Positions 44,747-53,106 of a stretch of DNA of 64,000 nt are shown here, in pieces; position 1 is the first letter of the stretch, and each line of letters begins with the position of its first letter. Under the pieces are notes generated by a model that was given only the letters and a program-made list of their open reading frames with translations, was not told the DNA's origin and made no database searches. Origin of the DNA: Phycisphaerales bacterium (GTDB taxonomy: Bacteria > Planctomycetota > Phycisphaerae > SM23-33 > FEN-1343); contig PMYD01000082.1 in NCBI GenBank assembly GCA_003171335.1, forward strand, positions 1-64,000, given 5' to 3'. The translations under genes and the position numbers were made by a program.

Positions 44747-46294
44747 GTGGATTTGCATATGCAACAGCCGTTGCGTGCGCATCGCTCGGGTCGTAGCCGA
44801 ATCGTGGTATTCGCCCTGCTCGCCCTTGCAGCCGTGGCCACCGTAGCCTTCTGGTACCACTGGCGCCAAGGCGGCGGTCCGACCGACTCGGTCAGCTTTA
44901 CCCTGCAACGGAGTGACAACCAGCAGGTGCTGGACCTGCAGACGGGCCAGATGATTTCTCTGGTCGAAGCGTACAAAGAGGAGCGGCCGTTCCTGGGCTT
45001 CGGCAGCTCTGAGCTCACGGGCGTCCGAAGGCGGTTGTTCGGACTTGTCCCCCCAAAGCTCAAATGTAAGGCCCAGCTCAAAGTCTTCAATGCGGACCTG
45101 TGGTTCGCCCCCGACGCGAACAACGGGCGCAAGGGGGAGGATTTCTGGGCCGACACCGATGCGGCAAAGTGGCCTGGGTTGACCCCGCGGCAAACCTCTC
45201 ATTACCTATGGACAATCGCGCCGACAGACTACCTCCGCCCCATCCTGTTCAGGACGGCCGACGGCACGCAGGGACTGTTACGGGTAACCGGTGCGAACTT
45301 CAATGAGATTCTCCTGGAGCGGCGGCTCCTGCCGCCCGCCCCGGCACCCCGGAGCCAGCCGGCCACGCCGCGCACCTTCAGCGTGACGATGTCCGATGGC
45401 ACATACGTCGAAATCCTGGGCCTTTGCCACCATCCACTTTCCGGCCAAGCCTGGTGGAAGCCCGATGGCAGCCCCCTGGCCCGAGCGCCTTACTTGATTG
45501 ATCCCAAAGTAAGGCTAATGACTCTGAACGATGATCGCAAAACCATCGAGATGGCCTTCATCACCATCGCACCGCAGAAGGTGGTCAAAACCGTTACCGG
45601 GAATCGCACAACGGTCACTTTATCCCAAGGAAGCGTTACTCGCTTCGGGGTCGAAGGTAACAGCGGCGCAGGTTCACACTCCATTGTCGATGAGTTCGGA
45701 AACAGGTCCATGGTGCCGTTCAATACTGGGGAGATGTATGTCTTCGACAAGGACCGTATGACCACTTCCGTGCGCTTCGGCTTTGCTTGCGAACCCTGGA
45801 CCATGGTGCTGTCTTCCAGCGCTGGCAGCCAAAGCACCCAGGGCGCCGGAGGTCTGGTCAGCTTTGGCCCGCTGAACTGGGAGAATGGAAGGCCGGCCGT
45901 TGACGTGATTCTCTCCAATGGCTGGGGCAACTTCGCCGTCCGCGTCGTGGCACTCGACAGCGCCGGCAAGTCCTATAACCTGGATTTTAACCAAATAAAA
46001 GCCGTCGAGCCGTCCAGCCTGGAACAAACGCGATACCACTACACGGTATCGAGCGACCTGCGTCAGAATTGGCCGGCGGACATTGCGGAGCTGCGCCTCG
46101 AGGCGACCGGTTTTACGGATCTTGTATTCGAAAATGTTTCCCTGGAAGCAGGGCAGATCACGGATGTGAAGACCCGGCAGGAACCCCCGCCGCCGGTGGC
46201 GTTGCCGGCTAGTCAGCCCTCAAAGGGGGCTCTCATCATCAACCCCGCGATGAGGAAGCGGGCGGAGAAGAATCAGGCGGCGACAAAAGCATAG
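44747..46294 (+). CDS. Hypothetical protein with N-terminal TM anchor
   Basis: 515-aa ORF; TM IVVFALLALAAVATVAFWYHW; C-terminus RKRAEKNQAATKA mirrors PrfB. Confidence 0.75.
   Translation: MDLHMQQPLRAHRSGRSRIVVFALLALAAVATVAFWYHWRQGGGPTDSVSFTLQRSDNQQVLDLQTGQMISLVEAYKEERPFLGFGSSELTGVRRRLFGLVPPKLKCKAQLKVFNADLWFAPDANNGRKGEDFWADTDAAKWPGLTPRQTSHYLWTIAPTDYLRPILFRTADGTQGLLRVTGANFNEILLERRLLPPAPAPRSQPATPRTFSVTMSDGTYVEILGLCHHPLSGQAWWKPDGSPLARAPYLIDPKVRLMTLNDDRKTIEMAFITIAPQKVVKTVTGNRTTVTLSQGSVTRFGVEGNSGAGSHSIVDEFGNRSMVPFNTGEMYVFDKDRMTTSVRFGFACEPWTMVLSSSAGSQSTQGAGGLVSFGPLNWENGRPAVDVILSNGWGNFAVRVVALDSAGKSYNLDFNQIKAVEPSSLEQTRYHYTVSSDLRQNWPADIAELRLEATGFTDLVFENVSLEAGQITDVKTRQEPPPPVALPASQPSKGALIINPAMRKRAEKNQAATKA
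46251..46282 (+). repeat. 32-bp direct repeat, copy 2
   Basis: Identical to 44572-44603. Confidence 0.97.
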
Positions 46295-46308
46295 GCAGCC
46301 TCACGGAG

Positions 46309-46674
46309 ATGGTAGCCATGAAATGGGCCGACATGAAAGCTGCGGCTTTCTGGACAGGGGTCTCAGGTCTGGTGACATCGCTAATCGGCAATACTTACAT
46401 TGCTATTTCAATCGTTCGTTCAATTTCACGAGTTCCCCTCGGGACAACGGGCTATAGGCCGTATGGGCTCGAGCTGGCGGTTGCCATCATAGCGTTTGCC
46501 GTGGCGGGAATGGGAATCATGTGCGGGCTTTGGTGCGTTGCCTTGGGCTGGCGACGTCCGAGGAACTGGGTGATTGGATGCCTAAGCGTTGCAGCAGGTG
46601 CAGCAGCTTGTCCGCTCATGCGACTAGTTTTTCAGATGATGTGTGAGTCCCGGAATATCACCATGGGTGACTAG
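46309..46674 (+). CDS. Hypothetical membrane protein
   Basis: 121-aa ORF with about three hydrophobic segments. Confidence 0.6.
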   Translation: MVAMKWADMKAAAFWTGVSGLVTSLIGNTYIAISIVRSISRVPLGTTGYRPYGLELAVAIIAFAVAGMGIMCGLWCVALGWRRPRNWVIGCLSVAAGAAACPLMRLVFQMMCESRNITMGD

Positions 46675-46682
46675 CTGGCAGA

Positions 46683-47687
46683 TCAGGCCCACTCCGCATC
46701 TTCACCCTTGGGCGCCCGCATCATCAGCCCCGCAATGGCCTCTCTTGGCGACTGGCCTTCGAAGAGCACCGCATGCACGGCCTGCGTGATGGGCATTTCC
46801 ACGCCGTGGCGGCGGGCCAGGGCCAGGACGCTCTTTGTGGTGGCGACGCCCTCGACGACGCTGGCGGTGGCGGCCAGGGCCTCTGCAACGGAGCGGCCGC
46901 GGCCGACGGCCTCGCCGAAGGAGCGGTTGCGGCCGTGCGGGGAGACGCAGGTGGTCACCAGGTCCCCCAGGCCCGCAAGGCCCATGAAGGTCTCGCGCCG
47001 AGCCCCGAGGGCCACGCCCAGCCGCGCGATCTCCACCAGCCCGCGCGTCAGCAGCGCCGCCTTGGTGTTGTCGCCGGCCTCCATGCCGTCCAGAATGCCG
47101 GCGGCGATGGCCACAACATTCTTCAGCGCCCCGCCCAGCTCCACGCCGATCAAGTCGGGATTGGTGTACACGCGGAAATACGCGGTGGAGAAGAGCTTTT
47201 GCACCAGCTTGGCCAGCCCCGGATCAGCCGAGGCGACAGTGGCCGTGGCCACTTTGTGCTGGGCGATCTCTCGCGCGATATTCGGCCCCGAGAGCGCCGC
47301 CAGCGGGTTGCGGCCGCCGGTGACCTCCGCCAGCACCTCCGTGGGGCGCAGGCATGTGTCATTTTCGATGCCCTTGGCGGCGCTCACAATCGGCAGGCCC
47401 GCCGGGCAGTGCTTCCCCAACCGCCGCCAGCTCGGGCGGATGTACTGCGTGGGCATGCCGGCCAGGACCAGCTCGGCCCCGTCAAACGCCTCGGCGACAT
47501 CGGAGGTGAAGCGGACACTTTGGGGAAACGCCACGCCCGGCAAATACCGCGTGTTCTCGCGCCTGGCCGCCAGCTCGGCGATCTGCTCGGGGAAGAACCC
47601 CCACACGCGCACGCGATGGCCATTGTCGGTCAAGATGATCGACGAGACCGTGGGCATCGCGCCATCGCCGAGGATCGTTACGTTCAT
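46683..47687 (-). CDS. gpsA: Glycerol-3-phosphate dehydrogenase (NAD(P)+)
   Basis: VTILGDGAMPTVSSIILTDNGHRVRVWGF, AALSGPNIAREIAQHKV, GVELGGALKNVVAIAAGILDGMEAGDNTKAALLTRGL, GLGDLVTTC. Confidence 0.93.
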   Translation of the reverse strand: MNVTILGDGAMPTVSSIILTDNGHRVRVWGFFPEQIAELAARRENTRYLPGVAFPQSVRFTSDVAEAFDGAELVLAGMPTQYIRPSWRRLGKHCPAGLPIVSAAKGIENDTCLRPTEVLAEVTGGRNPLAALSGPNIAREIAQHKVATATVASADPGLAKLVQKLFSTAYFRVYTNPDLIGVELGGALKNVVAIAAGILDGMEAGDNTKAALLTRGLVEIARLGVALGARRETFMGLAGLGDLVTTCVSPHGRNRSFGEAVGRGRSVAEALAATASVVEGVATTKSVLALARRHGVEMPITQAVHAVLFEGQSPREAIAGLMMRAPKGEDAEWA

Positions 47688-47730
47688 GGCACATGCCAGA
47701 ATAGCCGGGCGGCCTGCGGCTGTCTATGCG

Positions 47731-47887
47731 CCTTGAGGCTGTAGGCTGTAGGCTGTAGGCTGTAGGCTGTAGGCTGTAGGGCTGTGGCCGACGGTCTTTC
47801 TGATAGCTTTCGGTTGGCAGCCTGAAAGATATGCCGTTTTGAGTTCTGGTCTTACCTATGGCCTACAGCCTATAGCCTAAAGCCTCT
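47731..47887. repeat. Heptamer-arm inverted repeat element, GGCTGTA family (R4 copy)
   Basis: (GGCTGTA)x5-6 at about 47735-47781 and CCTACAGCCTATAGCCTAAAGCC at about 47862-47884. Confidence 0.88.
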
Positions 47888-47888
47888 C

Positions 47889-48968
47889 ATGAGCACAAAA
47901 CCAATCACAATCACACCTCCCGCAACCGTTGTGGAATGGGTCGGCGGTGCGGCCGACGGGCACGTGCGCCTGCTGGATCAGACGGTGCTGCCGACCCAGG
48001 TGGGATATATCGACTGCCGCAGCACGGAAGAGCTGTGGGACGCGATCAAGCGGCTGGCCGTGCGCGGCGCGCCGGCGATCGGCGTGGCGGCGGCCTACGG
48101 CATGGTGCTGTCAGCGCGCGAGGCGGCCCATGAGGCCAAGATGTCCGGCCGGGCGTTCCGCGAGGTGCTCGCGGAGAAGGCCGAATACCTCAAGAGTTGT
48201 CGGCCCACGGCGGTGAATCTGGCCTGGGCGGTGGAGCGGGCCCGGCGCGCGGCCAAGGGCGTGGCCGCCGAGCGCGCGGCCGAGAAAATCCTTACGGAGG
48301 CGCGCGAGATTCACCGCGAGGATGCGGCCATGTGCCGGGCGATCGGCGAGCATGCCGCCGCACTGATTCGCCGCTGCTCGGGCGTGCTGACGCATTGCAA
48401 TGCCGGGGCCCTGGCCACGGCGGGCATCGGCACGGCCACGGCGGGCATGTACGTCGCCCATGCGGCGGGACATGCCTTCTGCGTGTACTGCGATGAGACG
48501 CGGCCGCTGCTCCAGGGCAGCCGGCTGACGGCGTGGGAATTGTCGCAGGCGGGGATCAACGCCGTGGTCATCACCGACAACGTGGCCGGCCAGGTGATGC
48601 GCGAAGGCCGCGTGCAACTGGTGATTACCGGGGCCGACCGCATCGCCGCCAACGGCGACACGGCCAATAAGATCGGCACGTACGGCCTGGCGATCCTGGC
48701 CCGCCATCACGGCATTCCCTTCTACGTGGCGGCGCCGGTCAGCACGTTTGACCTGTCGCTGGAGGATGGTTCAGGAATTCCCATCGAGCAACGCGATGCG
48801 GAGGAAATCACCGAGGGCCTGGGTCGACGCACCGCCCCCGACGGCATCGCCGTCTACGCCCCCGCCTTCGACGTGACGCCCGCCGGCCTGATCACCGGCA
48901 TCATCACCGACCGCGGAATCATCCAGCCGGTCACGGGGGACAAGATCCGGGAGAAGATCGGGCTGTAG
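47889..48968 (+). CDS. mtnA: S-methyl-5-thioribose-1-phosphate isomerase
   Basis: VRGAPAIGVAAAYGM, LTHCNAGALATAGIGTATAGMY, DETRPLLQGSRLTAWEL, VITGADRIAANGDTANKIGTYGLAILA. Confidence 0.95.
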   Translation: MSTKPITITPPATVVEWVGGAADGHVRLLDQTVLPTQVGYIDCRSTEELWDAIKRLAVRGAPAIGVAAAYGMVLSAREAAHEAKMSGRAFREVLAEKAEYLKSCRPTAVNLAWAVERARRAAKGVAAERAAEKILTEAREIHREDAAMCRAIGEHAAALIRRCSGVLTHCNAGALATAGIGTATAGMYVAHAAGHAFCVYCDETRPLLQGSRLTAWELSQAGINAVVITDNVAGQVMREGRVQLVITGADRIAANGDTANKIGTYGLAILARHHGIPFYVAAPVSTFDLSLEDGSGIPIEQRDAEEITEGLGRRTAPDGIAVYAPAFDVTPAGLITGIITDRGIIQPVTGDKIREKIGL

Positions 48969-49085
48969 GCTTTAGGCTGTAGGCTGTAGGCTGTAGGCTG
49001 TAGCAACGGCGGGAAAAGACGGGATGCGCCTGCGTGTCTCTCTCCGGCCGTTCCTACAGCCTACAGTCTACAGCCTAAAGCCTTC
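48963..49085. repeat. Heptamer-arm inverted repeat element, GGCTGTA family (R4 copy)
   Basis: GGCTGTAGGCTTTAGGCTGTAGGCTGTAGGCTGTAGGCTGTAGCAACGGC ... CCGGCCGTTCCTACAGCCTACAGTCTACAGCCTAAAGCC. Confidence 0.88.
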
Positions 49086-49090
49086 TCCCC

Positions 49091-49732
49091 TCACGCCGCC
49101 TCGCCCCAGACATCCAGCAGATTCGCCGCGCGGACCACGCGGCCGTCGAACTGCTCGCCCGCGCCGCGGGTCAACTCGGCCAGGGCCTCAGCCCGCGTGC
49201 GGGCACGGGCGTAGGGACGGTCGGAGGTCATGCTGACCAGGGCGTCGGCGGCCTGGACGATGGCGGCCTGGAGCGTGAGGGAGTCCTCCCCGGTGCGGCC
49301 GGCGGCGGCTTCCCAATGGTGGTGAAGCGCGACGATCCGGGCCAGGCCGGCATCGCCGGTGATCGCCAGCGTGTAGCGGGCGCCCAGGACGGCATGCTGG
49401 TTGATGATTCGCCGCTCGGTGGCCGTCAAGGGGCCGCACTTTGCCAGCAGGGCCTCGGGGATGGCGCATTTGCCGATATCGTGGAACAGCCCCGCAAGGC
49501 CAGCGCGCTGCACCGCCGTCGCCGGCAGCCGCATCGCTACGCACAGCCGAAAAGCCATCGTGCTGACGGCCTGGCAGTGAGTCGTCAGGTGCTCGCGCTG
49601 GGTCGGACCCAGGGTCCCCCAGCAAGCGCGGAGGAAATCCAGCCGCCGGGCCGCCGCATCATGCCGGCTGCGGGCAGGTTCGCGCGGCGTTAACTTCGGG
49701 AAGATCACATCCACATCCAGTCCCTCGATCAC
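49091..49732 (-). CDS. HD/HDIG-domain phosphohydrolase
   Basis: GLAGLFHDIGKCAIPEALLAKCGPLTATERRIINQHAVLGARYTL. Confidence 0.82.
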   Translation of the reverse strand: MIEGLDVDVIFPKLTPREPARSRHDAAARRLDFLRACWGTLGPTQREHLTTHCQAVSTMAFRLCVAMRLPATAVQRAGLAGLFHDIGKCAIPEALLAKCGPLTATERRIINQHAVLGARYTLAITGDAGLARIVALHHHWEAAAGRTGEDSLTLQAAIVQAADALVSMTSDRPYARARTRAEALAELTRGAGEQFDGRVVRAANLLDVWGEAA

Positions 49733-50182
49733 GATAAAACCCTCTTGAGGCTCGCGTCACATCCGCCGTATGGCCGCACGCGCTGGCGTGCCTGGCTATG
49801 GATTCGTCCTGCGAGGCAAGAGGCTTTATCGCCAGCCCTGTGAAAAGGACAAAATGACCGCCGGCAGCGCATGACATCCGCCACAGCCGACCCCGTCATC
49901 ACAGGCCGAACAACCCGTCAACTTTCGCTATGCCGCATGATCTTTCCAGTCGTGCCGCACAAACAATACAGGTGGCGCAACCGGCACGCTCAGCCTGCAT
50001 TGCGCCATCTGAGGCTCAAAGGCCAATCGTTGACGGCAGCAACGCCGGCCATCGCGCAAAGCGGAGGAAGTGCCACTATAATCAAGTTTGTGGACGGCGG
50101 CGCGGGCATGACGCCGCCCGCGGGTTACCGGCGAACTGATGCCAGGAAAATGAACTTCTACTGCATCGAAAGGAGCATCCTC

Positions 50183-50599
50183 ATGGCAACAAACGTTGCT
50201 GAGCCTATGGTCAGCGAGGCCATTCAAACGGCCGACTGGAAGAAAGAAAAACACGTGCCGATCATCGAATGCCCCGACACGTTCACCAAGGACCAGATGA
50301 CTGATGTGAAGGTGACCCTGGGCAAGGAGATCGCCCACCCCAACACCACCGAGCACCACATCCGGTGGATCGATCTGTACTTCCTGCCCGATGATGGCAG
50401 CAAATTCGCCTTCCAGATCGCCCACTTCGAGTTCACGGCCCACGGCGAATCGGTCAAAGGGCCAAACCAGGGGCCGGTTTACACCCACCACAGCGGGGCC
50501 ACCAGCATGAAAACCGCCGTCGGCGGTACGCTTCAGGCCCTGGCCTTCTGCAATATTCACGGCCTGTGGCAGTCGACCAAGAAGATCTCGGTGCAGTAG
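50183..50599 (+). CDS. Class II superoxide reductase / desulfoferrodoxin-family protein
   Basis: EKHVPIIECP, EHHIRWIDLYFLPD, FQIAHFEFTAHGES, CNIHGLWQ; AAAGGAG Shine-Dalgarno upstream. Confidence 0.85.
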   Translation: MATNVAEPMVSEAIQTADWKKEKHVPIIECPDTFTKDQMTDVKVTLGKEIAHPNTTEHHIRWIDLYFLPDDGSKFAFQIAHFEFTAHGESVKGPNQGPVYTHHSGATSMKTAVGGTLQALAFCNIHGLWQSTKKISVQ

Positions 50600-50629
50600 A
50601 TGGGCTGAGGCAGGCATCGCGTGTTGCTG

Positions 50630-50873
50630 TCAGGTGTCCGCGACGGACACCTGAGGCGGGGAATTCAACTGTCCGCGGCGGACAGTTGAACCGGGGCCAC
50701 GGAATCCGCATAAGTGTTACATTCTTCTTCATTTGCGGACGAGTGTAACACTTAAATCGAGAAGACCTCAGGTGTGCGCGGCGCACACCTCTGATTTTGG
50801 ATCGCACCTTTAAACCGTTTAAAGGTGAAAGCGCCTATTAGTAATGATAAGGGTCACGTGCGCAATTGCGCAC
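50630..50873. repeat. Cluster of six palindromes upstream of dnaK
   Basis: TCAGGTGTCCG-cga-CGGACACCTGA; TTCAACTGTCCG-cgg-CGGACAGTTGAA; TAAGTGTTACA-N22-TGTAACACTTA; AGGTGTGCG-cgg-CGCACACCT; CACCTTTAAAC-c-GTTTAAAGGTG; GTGCGCAATTGCGCAC. Confidence 0.92.
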
Positions 50874-51056
50874 CTGCCTTGACCCGACCTGTCAAAATGC
50901 GCGCGCGGGGCACTTGGACTGCCTAAACTGTCATTAGGGCGGATATGGGCTGATTTTGATAATGATAACATTAGCAATAACTTATGCTTTCCAGGCATGC
51001 TTATTGCATAATGCCATTAGCAAGAATTCATACGCGATACCAGGAGTTTAAGAACA

Positions 51057-52988
51057 ATGGCAAGCAAGAAGATCATCGGCATTGACCTTGGCACCACCAA
51101 CAGCGTCGTGGCCCTCATGGAAGGCAGTGCCCCCAAGGTACTTATCAACCAGCAGGGCAGCCGGCTGACCCCCAGCGTGGTGGCCCTCACGGATAAGGGC
51201 GAGTGGTTAGTAGGCCAGGCGGCCAAACACCAGCAGGTGACCAACCCGAAGAACACCGTCTTCTCGATCAAGCGCTTCATGGGCCGGCGGCACAATGAAG
51301 TGGCCACGGAAGAGAAGATGGTGCCCTACGAGATCGTCGGCGGGCCCGACGAGCTGGTGAAGGTCCGCATTCGCGGCAAGGATTACACGCCGCCGGAAAT
51401 CTCGGCGATGATTCTCCAGGATCTCAAGAAGACCGCCGAGGACTACCTGGGCGAGAAGGTGGAGCGCGCCGTCATCACGGTGCCGGCGTACTTCAACGAT
51501 GCCCAGCGCCAGGCCACCAAGGATGCCGGCGAGATCGCCGGGCTGAAGGTCGAGCGCATTATTAACGAACCCACCGCCGCAGCGCTGGCCTATGGGCTCG
51601 AGAAGAAGCGCAACGAGAAGGTGGCCGTTTTCGACTTCGGCGGCGGCACGTTCGACATCTCGAACATGGACATCGGCGACAACGTCTTTGAAGTGCTCTC
51701 CACCAACGGCGACACGCATCTTGGCGGCGATGACCTCGACGAGGTGCTCATCCACTACATCGCCGATGAGTTCAAGAAGCAGGAAGGCGTGGACCTGCGC
51801 ACGGACCCGATGGCCCTCCAGCGGCTCAAGGAAGCCGCCGAGAAGGCCAAGTGCGAGTTGTCCACGGCGATGGAGGCGAGCATCAACCTGCCCTTCATCA
51901 CCGCCACGCAGACCGGCCCCAAGCACCTGACGATGACGCTGACCCGGGCCAAGCTGGAGCAGCTCTGCGGGCCCGTCTTCGACCGGCTGGTGGGCCCGTG
52001 CAAGCAAGCCTTGGCCGATGCCAAGGTCACCCCCGAGGATGTGGACGAGGTGGTGCTGGTCGGCGGCTCGACACGCATTCCGCGCGTCCGCCAGATCGCC
52101 AAGGACATTTACCGCAAGGAGCCCAACAAGAGCATCAACCCCGACGAGGTGGTGGGCCTGGGCGCCGCCGTCCAGGGCGGCATCCTGGCGGGTGAAGTGG
52201 AAGAGCAGATGGTGCTGCTGGATGTCACGCCGCTGTCGCTGGGCGTGGAGACGCTTGGCGGCGTGATGACCAAGCTCATCGAACGCAACACCACCATTCC
52301 CACGGAGAAGAAGGAAACCTTCTCCACCGCCGCCGACAACCAGACCGAGGTGACCATCCACGTGCTCCAGGGCGAGCGCGATTTCGCCCGCGACAACCGC
52401 ACGCTGGGGCGCTTTAATCTGACCGGGCTGCCGCCGGCGCCGCGCGGGCTGCCGCAGATCGAGGTGACGTTCAATATCGACGCCAACGGCATCCTGAACG
52501 TTTCCGCCAAGGACCTGGCCACGAGCAAACAGCAGTCCATCGAGATCAAGGGCTCTTCCGGCCTCAACCAGGCCGAGATCGACCGCATGAAGAAGGATGC
52601 CGAGGAGCATGCCGCCGATGACAAGCAGCGGCACGAACTGATCGACCTGAAGAACCAGGCCGATCACCTGGCCTGGACGGCCGAGAAGACGCTCCGCGAG
52701 CAGGGCGAGAAGGTTTCCGCCTCCGATCGCTCGAATATCGAGTCGGCCATCACCGCCGTGCGCGAGGCCAACAAGGGCGATGACGCCGAGGCCATTCGCC
52801 GCGCCATGAGCCGCCTGGAGCAGGCCAGTCACAAGCTGGCCGAGGCCATGTACGAGCAGGTCAAGGGCCAAAAAGCCCAGCAGGCCCCGCCCGGCCCCCA
52901 GCCGCAGGGCGAACAACCCGGTGGCGAAGGCCCCAAGAAAGGCGGCGGCGACGACGTGATCGATGCGGAATATGAAGTGAAGGAATAG
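51057..52988 (+). CDS. dnaK: Molecular chaperone DnaK (Hsp70)
   Basis: [74 protein letters not shown]-terminus. Confidence 0.98.
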   Translation: MASKKIIGIDLGTTNSVVALMEGSAPKVLINQQGSRLTPSVVALTDKGEWLVGQAAKHQQVTNPKNTVFSIKRFMGRRHNEVATEEKMVPYEIVGGPDELVKVRIRGKDYTPPEISAMILQDLKKTAEDYLGEKVERAVITVPAYFNDAQRQATKDAGEIAGLKVERIINEPTAAALAYGLEKKRNEKVAVFDFGGGTFDISNMDIGDNVFEVLSTNGDTHLGGDDLDEVLIHYIADEFKKQEGVDLRTDPMALQRLKEAAEKAKCELSTAMEASINLPFITATQTGPKHLTMTLTRAKLEQLCGPVFDRLVGPCKQALADAKVTPEDVDEVVLVGGSTRIPRVRQIAKDIYRKEPNKSINPDEVVGLGAAVQGGILAGEVEEQMVLLDVTPLSLGVETLGGVMTKLIERNTTIPTEKKETFSTAADNQTEVTIHVLQGERDFARDNRTLGRFNLTGLPPAPRGLPQIEVTFNIDANGILNVSAKDLATSKQQSIEIKGSSGLNQAEIDRMKKDAEEHAADDKQRHELIDLKNQADHLAWTAEKTLREQGEKVSASDRSNIESAITAVREANKGDDAEAIRRAMSRLEQASHKLAEAMYEQVKGQKAQQAPPGPQPQGEQPGGEGPKKGGGDDVIDAEYEVKE

Positions 52989-53006
52989 GGTTTTGTCGAA
53001 AACACC

Positions 53007-53039
53007 GCCCGCGCGCCAGGTGAATATTGGCGCGCGGGC
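53007..53039 (+). terminator. Stem-loop downstream of dnaK
   Basis: GCCCGCGCGCCA-ggtgaatat-TGGCGCGCGGGC, no clear T-run. Confidence 0.5.
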
Positions 53040-53106
53040 CTGCTTTCAGGCCGGCTTAAGAAGGTTCATCTCCGGCGTCTCTTCAACCCAGCCTCCAGCC
53101 TTCGTC

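Noticed and set aside
50941-51056. CIRCE/HrcA operator upstream of dnaK
   Set aside because: Consensus TTAGCACTC-N9-GAGTGCTAA not present.
51207-52916. 569-aa minus-strand ORF
   Set aside because: Antisense to dnaK, a very strongly supported gene.
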